This document shows, piece after piece, positions 1 to 4,900 of a stretch of DNA of 6,010 nucleotides (its first letter is position 1; every line of letters begins with the position of its first letter). The stretch lies in the NCBI GenBank assembly GCA_030620895.1, contig JAUXIU010000074.1:1-6010 (forward strand), written 5' to 3'. The DNA is from Deltaproteobacteria bacterium. Its GTDB lineage: Bacteria > Desulfobacterota > GWC2-55-46 > S146-70 > JAUXIU01. A program made the position numbers and the translations under genes. The notes beneath the pieces are model-generated. The model did not search any database. It saw nothing but the letters and a program-made list of their open reading frames with translations, and had not been told where the DNA came from.

Positions 1-1
1 A

Positions 2-694
2 AGACAGATGCTTGGCCTGATGGGTTTGAGGGAGATGGTCCTTGAATCTATCGAGGAGGCAGCCGATGATATCGTCTATACCAATATTGAGGAGAAGACT
101 TATGCCGAGGATTGGGATCTAGAATCCTTAAATAGTAATCTCTACAGTCAGTTTGGGTTGAACCTGGAAAGTGGACGGTTGAAAGAGCTCGGTGGAAGGG
201 AGGCCTTGGTTGAAGAGGTTAAGGGGATGGCCGTTGAGGCGTATAAGAAGAAGGTTCAGGATACCGGAGAGGAGATATTCTCACACCTCGAAAGGATTAT
301 AATGCTGCAGACACTGGATACTCTGTGGAAGGACCACCTCCTTGCGATGGACCATCTAAAAGAAGGGATAGGGCTTAGAGGCTATGCGCAGAAAGATCCA
401 CTTCAGGAGTATAAGAAGGAGGGGTTCGATCTCTTTACCGATATGATCTTCAGGATGAAGTCAGAGGTAGTTGAAAGACTCTTAAAGGTTCAGATTGCAA
501 GGGAGGAGGATGTTGCAACGCTTGAGCCTGTAGAGAGGAAGCAGAGTATTATTTTAGGGAGGGGCGAGAAGGCACCTGAAAAGGAAAGACCGCAGACTGT
601 ACATAGAGCCGGCCGGAAGATCGGCAGAAATGAACCGTGTCCCTGCGGAAGTGGAAAAAAATACAAGAAGTGCTGTGGTGTGGTGAGTGGCTGA
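2..694 (+). CDS. secA: Preprotein translocase ATPase SecA, C-terminal part (5' end outside window)
   Basis: SecA is the cytosolic motor ATPase that drives unfolded preproteins through the SecYEG channel. Only about the last 230 residues are present; the frame is open to the window edge, so the true start lies upstream. The visible part covers the end of the helical wing/scaffold region. A strongly conserved scaffold-helix stretch is encoded at about 300-460, with [20 protein letters not shown] followed by [20 protein letters not shown], which is diagnostic of SecA. A variable charged linker follows (about 515-625). The protein ends in a SEC-C zinc-binding motif, [13 protein letters not shown], at 638-676; in other SecAs this binds SecB and phospholipid. 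The stop codon TGA (692-694) shares one base with the argJ ATG, so the two genes are probably translationally coupled. Nothing in the visible part looks damaged. Confidence 0.97.
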   Translation, partial: RQMLGLMGLREMVLESIEEAADDIVYTNIEEKTYAEDWDLESLNSNLYSQFGLNLESGRLKELGGREALVEEVKGMAVEAYKKKVQDTGEEIFSHLERIIMLQTLDTLWKDHLLAMDHLKEGIGLRGYAQKDPLQEYKKEGFDLFTDMIFRMKSEVVERLLKVQIAREEDVATLEPVERKQSIILGRGEKAPEKERPQTVHRAGRKIGRNEPCPCGSGKKYKKCCGVVSG

Positions 695-1908
695 TGAAGC
701 TGCCGGTGCTTGGAGTTGAGAGTTCAGGTCTTCTTGTGCAGGGCTTTAAGGCGGCAGGAATACCCTGCGGTATAAAGAAGGGTAATAAGAAGGACTTAGC
801 GCTTATATATACAGAGACACCGGCAGTTATTGCCGGTGTTTTTACGAAGAATAAGGTCAAGGCTGCACCTATAATTGTTGAGATTGAAAGGATAAAGGGG
901 GGAGAGTGCAGTGCAATTATCATAAATAGCGGGAATGCAAATGCATGTACGGGTAAGAGAGGAATTAAGGATGCAAGAAATATGGCCAACCTGGCTGCGA
1001 AGGTCCTCGGTACAAAGAACGATAACGTGATGGTTGCATCAACAGGTGTAGTAGGAGAGCCTATACCGATGGATAAGATAGAGAGGGCAGTCCCGCACCT
1101 GGCCAAAGGCCTGTCTCCCGTTGGATGGTTTGAAGCAGCAGAGGCTATAATGACTACGGATACATTTCCCAAGCTGGCTATGGAAGAGGGAAGGGTTGGC
1201 GGAAGACCTGTCAGGATTGTAGGTATTGCGAAGGGTGCAGGGATGATATCACCTGATATGGCTACTATGCTCGCATTTGTAGTCACAGATGCAGTAATGG
1301 ATAGAAGGACACTTCAGGTTCTACTAAGGCGTGCAGTAAACCGTTCTTTTAACAGGATAACTGTGGATGGTGATGAATCCACAAACGACATGGTCCTGAT
1401 GCTTGCAAATGGTTTGGCGGGGAATAAGAGTTTTAAGACCCAGGATTCGATCTTCAAGACATTTCAGGGTATGCTGGACCGTCTCTGCCTGAAACTAGCG
1501 CATATGATCGTAAAGGATGGGGAGGGGGCCACGAAGTTCCTTGAGATAAGGGTAAAGGGGGGTAGAACCGAGAGCGATGCGATAAAGGCCGCAAGGTCGG
1601 TAGCAAACTCTCTGCTTGTCAAGACCGCCTTTTTCGGTGAGGATTTAAACTGGGGTAGGATCATGGTTGCCCTGGGGTCTTCAGGGGTAGATCTGGATGC
1701 CAATAAGGTAAATATCAATCTTGGGAAACTTCCTATCGTAAGGGGTGGTGTTGCGACAGGTGGGGAGAAGGTGGCAAAGAGGTATATGAAAGAAAGAGAT
1801 ATCGAGGTTACAATAGACCTGAAGATGGGCGATAAGAGTGCGGTGATATGGACCACAGACCTTTCTTGCGATTATGTAAAGATAAATGCAAACAAATACA
1901 GTAGATAG
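694..1908 (+). CDS. argJ: ArgJ: glutamate N-acetyltransferase / amino-acid N-acetyltransferase
   Basis: ArgJ moves the acetyl group from N-acetylornithine to glutamate, recycling acetyl in arginine synthesis; bifunctional members also use acetyl-CoA. The 404-residue length fits the family. Visible family motifs are GFKAAGIPCGIKK near the N-terminus, AGVFTKNKVKAAP (residues 47-59), INSGNANACTG (77-87), ASTGVVGE (115-122), and the self-cleavage region KGAGMISPDMATML (180-193). Thr191 in that region is the expected nucleophile, with cleavage between Ala190 and Thr191 giving alpha and beta chains. GEDLNWGRI (315-323) and the C-terminal DYVKINA are also typical. The ATG at 694 is preferred because homology begins there and it overlaps the secA stop; an upstream in-frame ATG at 637 would lie inside the secA SEC-C motif. 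The last six codons and stop lie in a 24-bp sequence duplicated 130 bp downstream, so the tail NKYSR may be repeat-derived. Whether it is mono- or bifunctional cannot be told from sequence. Confidence 0.96.
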   Translation: MKLPVLGVESSGLLVQGFKAAGIPCGIKKGNKKDLALIYTETPAVIAGVFTKNKVKAAPIIVEIERIKGGECSAIIINSGNANACTGKRGIKDARNMANLAAKVLGTKNDNVMVASTGVVGEPIPMDKIERAVPHLAKGLSPVGWFEAAEAIMTTDTFPKLAMEEGRVGGRPVRIVGIAKGAGMISPDMATMLAFVVTDAVMDRRTLQVLLRRAVNRSFNRITVDGDESTNDMVLMLANGLAGNKSFKTQDSIFKTFQGMLDRLCLKLAHMIVKDGEGATKFLEIRVKGGRTESDAIKAARSVANSLLVKTAFFGEDLNWGRIMVALGSSGVDLDANKVNINLGKLPIVRGGVATGGEKVAKRYMKERDIEVTIDLKMGDKSAVIWTTDLSCDYVKINANKYSR

Positions 1909-1911
1909 TAG
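1888..1911 (+). repeat. 24-bp direct repeat, copy 1, spanning the argJ stop
   Basis: This 24-base sequence recurs without mismatch at 2018-2041, exactly 130 bp downstream, and the match ends on both sides. Copy 1 encodes the last six residues and the stop of ArgJ, then runs into the 7-base repeat array. It starts with a 9-mer-like unit (gcaaacaaa) and ends in 7-mer units (gtagata), so it joins the two repeat types. Confidence 0.9.
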
Positions 1912-1949
1912 ATAGGATTGCGGGTTACGGGTTACGAGTTTCTGGTTAT
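1901..1949 (+). repeat. Degenerate 7-base tandem repeat array 1
   Basis: Seven consecutive 7-base units fit one phase starting at 1901. The first two are gtagata, and the later ones are variants of gggttac (two exact copies at 1922 and 1929, then gagtttc and tggttat). The period holds although the unit sequence drifts. The array begins inside the argJ stop region and is followed by an A-rich stretch (1950-1998) with no clear gene, promoter or terminator. Confidence 0.8.
1918..1947 (+). repeat. Left arm of a 30-bp imperfect inverted repeat
   Basis: This segment matches the reverse complement of 2137-2166 at 28 of 30 positions. The arms are made of the gggttac-type 7-mer on one strand (left) and its complement taacccg on the other (right), separated by 189 bp. 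A transcript across the gap could pair the arms, but the loop is too long for an ordinary terminator and no U-tract follows. Confidence 0.8.
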
Positions 1950-1999
1950 GAAAGAGAAAGAATATATAGAGACATAATGGAAATAAAAACACGCAACCC

Positions 2000-2026
2000 A
2001 AACAATATGTAAACCAGGCAAACAAA
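2000..2026 (+). repeat. Small patch of 9-base repeat units
   Basis: This patch carries aaac cores at 2000, 2011 and 2020 and contains gtaaaccaggcaaacaaa (2009-2026). The same 18 bases occur at 4772-4789 inside the long 9-mer array after the kinase gene. It shows that the same repeat family is present in both gaps of the window. Confidence 0.75.
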
Positions 2027-2041
2027 TACAGTAGATAGTAG
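2018..2041 (+). repeat. 24-bp direct repeat, copy 2
   Basis: This is identical to 1888-1911. Here the copy is wholly intergenic: it continues a 9-mer patch on its left and enters the second 7-mer array on its right. Confidence 0.9.
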
Positions 2042-2170
2042 TTAGTAGATAGTAGGTAGGAGTTAGGAGATTGACGAATGACAATTGACAATTGAAAAAT
2101 ATCTTCAATACTCAATTCTTCAATCTTCAATTTAAAAACCCGAAACTCGTAACCCGTAACTCGCAACACG
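2031..2170 (+). repeat. Degenerate 7-base tandem repeat array 2 (20 units in one unbroken phase)
   Basis: From 2031 the sequence divides into 20 consecutive 7-mers with no phase shift. The unit changes in steps: gtagata-like (2031-2072), gacaatt-like (2073-2100), atcttca-like (2101-2135), then taacccg/taactcg-like (2136-2170). The last group is the complement of the gggttac units of array 1. An open frame from a TTG at 2092 runs through it into the prepilin peptidase gene, but the encoded residues resemble no known peptidase N-terminus. Together with the preceding 120 bases this fills the argJ-peptidase gap; I see no recognisable promoter or terminator in it. Confidence 0.85.
2137..2166 (-). 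repeat. Right arm of the 30-bp imperfect inverted repeat
   Basis: This is the reverse complement of 1918-1947 with two mismatches. It lies in the last part of 7-mer array 2, just before the likely start of the prepilin peptidase gene. Confidence 0.8.
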
Positions 2171-2181
2171 CATTGAAAACA

Positions 2182-2961
2182 GTGCCTGATCCTTTAATCT
2201 ATATATTTTTATTTGCATTTGGAGCAATTACTGGCAGTTTCCTTAATGTCTGCATATACCGTATACCACTGAAAAAATCCATTATATTTCCACCTTCGTC
2301 GTGCCCAAAATGTGAAAAACGTATCCCCTTTTATGACAACATACCTATAATCAGCTATATCCTCCTTCATGGGAGATGCAGGTACTGTAATGCCCGTATT
2401 CCCCTTAATTACCTAATCATCGAGGTTGTGACAGCCTTGGTGGCCGTTTCACTCTTTATCGTCTTCGGTCTTACCTTAGAGGCGCTTGTATATTACATCC
2501 TTTTGTCGGCTTTGATTGTAATAACATTAATAGACCTTGAGCATAAGATAATCCCCGATGTGATCAGTCTCCCAGGCATAGCGGTTGGTTTTGCAGTGTC
2601 ATTCTTTCTCCCCGTCCCGGGGGTTAAAAATTCCCTTATCGGGATGGTTGCAGGGGGCGGTGTGCTCTTTGTTGTGGCATACGGCTATCATATGATTACA
2701 GGGAGAGAAGGTATGGGAGGAGGGGATATCAAGCTACTCGCAATGATAGGTGCATTCCTTGGTTGGAGGGGTATCCTGGTAACACTCTTTGTCGGTTCCT
2801 TTGTAGGTGCTATTATAGGAGGCGTTTTTATGATTCTGAAGGGAAGGGATACTAAATACGCCATCCCATTCGGTCCATTCCTCTCATTGGGGGCGACGAT
2901 ATACCTCTTTATAGGGGAGGACATTATCGAATTTTATACGTTGCACCTATGGCTGAGATGA
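2182..2961 (+). CDS. pilD: Type IV prepilin peptidase / N-methyltransferase (PilD/GspO family, A24)
   Basis: This inner-membrane aspartic protease cleaves the leader of type IV pilins and type II secretion pseudopilins and, in members with the N-terminal domain, methylates the new N-terminus. The product is about 259 residues. It opens with a membrane segment containing GSFLNVCIYRIP. A cytosolic four-cysteine domain follows with two CxxC pairs (Cys41/44 and Cys66/69; CPKC and CRYC) and the intervening FYDNIPIISYI typical of bifunctional members. The catalytic aspartates are in LIDLEHKIIPD (Asp118) and GMGGGDIKLL (Asp182). Roughly seven or eight hydrophobic segments are visible. The GTG at 2182 is chosen because homology starts directly after it; TTG at 2173 or TTG at 2092 are alternatives, the latter adding 30 repeat-encoded residues. 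No good ribosome binding site is seen for any of them. The stop overlaps the kinase gene, indicating an operon. Confidence 0.93.
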   Translation: MPDPLIYIFLFAFGAITGSFLNVCIYRIPLKKSIIFPPSSCPKCEKRIPFYDNIPIISYILLHGRCRYCNARIPLNYLIIEVVTALVAVSLFIVFGLTLEALVYYILLSALIVITLIDLEHKIIPDVISLPGIAVGFAVSFFLPVPGVKNSLIGMVAGGGVLFVVAYGYHMITGREGMGGGDIKLLAMIGAFLGWRGILVTLFVGSFVGAIIGGVFMILKGRDTKYAIPFGPFLSLGATIYLFIGEDIIEFYTLHLWLR

Positions 2962-4484
2962 CGAAGATATGGGGTATAAGGGCCCAGGTTATTACGTCTA
3001 TGGTTATAATAATGGTAGCCGCAATTGGCTTTAGAGGTGTTTTGAGCTTAAAGATTATCGAGCGGAATGCTATATACAGAAAGGCACGAGAGGCAGAGCT
3101 CCTAACTGGATTTATGAGGCATAAATATGGCGAGGGCAATGAGGCTTTAGAGAGATACATACGGGGTTCTATAAGATCCGGTCTCATAAGTGATGCGATG
3201 GTTCTGAATAGGGATGGAGCGGTGACAATGAAGACAGGGGATTTGCCGGAAGATCAAAAAGGGCGCTTGATAATATATGAAGAAGATCTATCTGTAAGGC
3301 TCATTGGCGCCGGTCTCTTCTCTATTTCTGGCGGAAAGTTCATTGTCTCTTCGGATATAATGGATGGCGTGAAGGTAAGGTTTTCCCTCCCCCTCAAAGG
3401 GGTTGAGGAGGAATTGGGTGGTGTTAAGAAGCTTATACTCTATTTTTCAATAATAGATTCTATTGTTATAGTAGTCCTCGGGGTCTATCTCCTGTCGCAG
3501 GTTGTAATCAAGCCGATAAGGAAATTAGAATATACAGCCAAGAGGATCTCGGGTGGAAGTTTTGGTGAGAGGGCTGATGTGAATGAATATAATGAAATCG
3601 GAAGCCTTGCAAGATCATTTAATACGATGGCTGACAGTATTGAGGAGAAGATTTCGCACTTCGAAAGGGCAAACAGGGAGCTTGTTTCTGCACAGGAGAG
3701 GTTACTGACCTCGCAGAAACTTGCTACTGCTGGAAGGCTTGCGGCTGGCATTGCTCATGAGATAGGCAACCCCCTCAGTGCGATACTCGGGTATATCGAC
3801 CTCTTGATAAAGGGCATAGATGATAGTGGTGAAGAGAGAGATATGCTCAAGAGGATTGAGAAGGAGACTGTAAGGATAAATAATATAGTAAAGGAGTTCC
3901 TTGATCTCTCCAGGCCTTCCAAGGAGTATGCGGACAAGCTGACAAGGGCTGTTGATGTTAGGGCTGTTATCCAGGATGCACTCGATATATTTGAACCCCA
4001 GAGGAGGGAAGGTTCTATAGAAGTGGTGGTTAACCTGGAAAAGAAACTTCCGTTTGTAATGGCAGATAGTGGCAAGTTGAAACAGGTTATGCTAAACATT
4101 CTAATGAATGCAAGGGATATGATGCCTGAAGGGGGTAGGGTTACTATAGATGCAAATGAGACAGAATATATTACAGGGAAGGTTTCAACCCCCAGGAGTC
4201 GAAAGAGCGATTCCAAGGACAGTAACTTCATGAAGATGAGAGAAGATGGTGAGATAGGTAAGGCGGTCTGTATATCTGTATCTGATACCGGCAAGGGTAT
4301 CGCTGAGGAGGATATTGACAAGATATTCGATCCCTTCTTTACAACAAAGGAACCGGGTAAAGGTACCGGCCTTGGGCTGTTTATATCCCAGGAGATCATC
4401 CAGGCTTATGGTGGTGAGATAAGGGTAAAAGGCGGGGAGGATGGCGGTGCCACCTTTGAAGTGGTTTTGCCGGCAGCGGAGTAA
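2949..4484 (+). CDS. Membrane-bound sensor histidine kinase (NtrB/AtoS/ZraS-like, HAMP-HisKA-HATPase)
   Basis: This 511-residue kinase probably phosphorylates the NtrC-type regulator encoded downstream. In order it has TM1 (about 11-35), an extracytoplasmic sensor region of about 125 residues with no family I recognise, TM2 (about 162-186), HAMP (about 187-238), a short coiled linker, then HisKA with H-box GIAHEIGNPLSAILGY (phosphorylated His270). The ATPase domain follows: N-box KLKQVMLNILMNARDMMPEGG split around Asn383/Asn387, G1 DTGKGI (446-451), F-box DPFFTTK (461-467) and G2 GKGTGLGL (470-477). All catalytic residues are present. A polar Lys/Ser/Asp-rich insert (about 405-437) lies between the N- and G1-boxes. 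The ATG at 2949 overlaps the peptidase gene by 13 bases; ATG at 2958, in an ATGA stop-start overlap, is equally plausible. The peptidase neighbour hints at PilS-like function, but PilS usually has more membrane segments, so the signal is unknown. Confidence 0.94.
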   Translation: MAEMTKIWGIRAQVITSMVIIMVAAIGFRGVLSLKIIERNAIYRKAREAELLTGFMRHKYGEGNEALERYIRGSIRSGLISDAMVLNRDGAVTMKTGDLPEDQKGRLIIYEEDLSVRLIGAGLFSISGGKFIVSSDIMDGVKVRFSLPLKGVEEELGGVKKLILYFSIIDSIVIVVLGVYLLSQVVIKPIRKLEYTAKRISGGSFGERADVNEYNEIGSLARSFNTMADSIEEKISHFERANRELVSAQERLLTSQKLATAGRLAAGIAHEIGNPLSAILGYIDLLIKGIDDSGEERDMLKRIEKETVRINNIVKEFLDLSRPSKEYADKLTRAVDVRAVIQDALDIFEPQRREGSIEVVVNLEKKLPFVMADSGKLKQVMLNILMNARDMMPEGGRVTIDANETEYITGKVSTPRSRKSDSKDSNFMKMREDGEIGKAVCISVSDTGKGIAEEDIDKIFDPFFTTKEPGKGTGLGLFISQEIIQAYGGEIRVKGGEDGGATFEVVLPAAE

Positions 4485-4485
4485 T

Positions 4486-4896
4486 ATGGTTGGCATGGTT
4501 TACATGGTTAACAGGGTTCATCTGGTTTACATGGTTAATATGGTTGGTACGGTTTACATAGTTGACTTGGTTCTCATGGTTAAAAAAGCAAACAATGTAA
4601 ACAATATAAACTAAGCAAACAAGGCAAACCAGGAAAACAAAGTAAACAAAACAAATAAAGTTAACATGGTTTACATGGTTGAAATAATGTAAACATGGTT
4701 TGCATAGTTAACATAGTTAACATGGTTGATATGATTAAAACTAACTAAACCAAGTAAACAAAATAAACTAAGTAAACCAGGCAAACAAAAAAAACCAGGC
4801 AAACAAAGTAAACAAAGTTAACATGGTTTATATGATTTAAACAAAGCAAACTATGCAAACTAAGTAAACCAGGTAAACCAGGCAAAAAGGGTAAAC
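4486..4896 (+). repeat. 411-bp degenerate 9-base repeat array in strand-switching blocks
   Basis: This fills the whole gap between kinase and regulator. It is made of about 45 units of 9 bases. Forward units resemble atggtttac: 11 in phase at 4486-4584, about 8 at 4666-4739 and about 2 at 4823-4838. Complementary units (gtaaaccag, seen here as caggtaaac) fill 4585-4665, about 4740-4822 and about 4839-4896. The 4486-4683 part holds a single phase across the strand switch; two 11-base units (4684-4694 and 4832-4842) shift it by two. Switch points carry the palindrome gttaac. Identical stretches recur, such as aaagttaacatggttta at 4657 and 4814. Adjacent blocks are mutually complementary, so a transcript could form three imperfect hairpins. 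No gene or ordinary terminator is seen here. Confidence 0.9.
4887..4891 (+). promoter_or_regulatory. Ribosome binding site of the response regulator
   Basis: An aaggg core sits 9 bases before the ATG at 4901, a normal spacing. It falls across the last two 9-mer units, which differ from the consensus precisely here, so the translation signal lies inside the repeat array. It supports 4901 as the start. Confidence 0.6.
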
Positions 4897-4900
4897 AAAT

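Noticed and set aside
637..693. Upstream ATG extension of argJ.
   Set aside because: It would overlap the secA SEC-C motif by 58 bases and adds residues with no ArgJ similarity.
1918..2166. Intrinsic terminator after argJ.
   Set aside because: The complementary arms are 189 bp apart and there is no run of T after the right arm.
1681..2169. Minus-strand open frame covering the end of argJ and the intergenic repeats.
   Set aside because: Half is antisense to argJ and half reads the 7-mer arrays; the product looks like translated repeats.
4491..4507. Sigma54 promoter (a tggca element before the array).
   Set aside because: No matching TTGC -12 element at the required spacing; the resemblance comes from the repeated tgg units.
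4486..4614. A 42-codon open frame starting one base after the kinase stop, encoding a three-residue periodic peptide (MVG, MVY, MVN and so on).
   Set aside because: The peptide is a direct readout of the 9-mer array, each unit of which supplies an ATG; it has no ribosome binding site of its own and no family resemblance.
4486..4896. CRISPR array.
   Set aside because: Units are 9 bases with no unique spacers between longer repeats and no cas genes; the pattern is tandem and degenerate.
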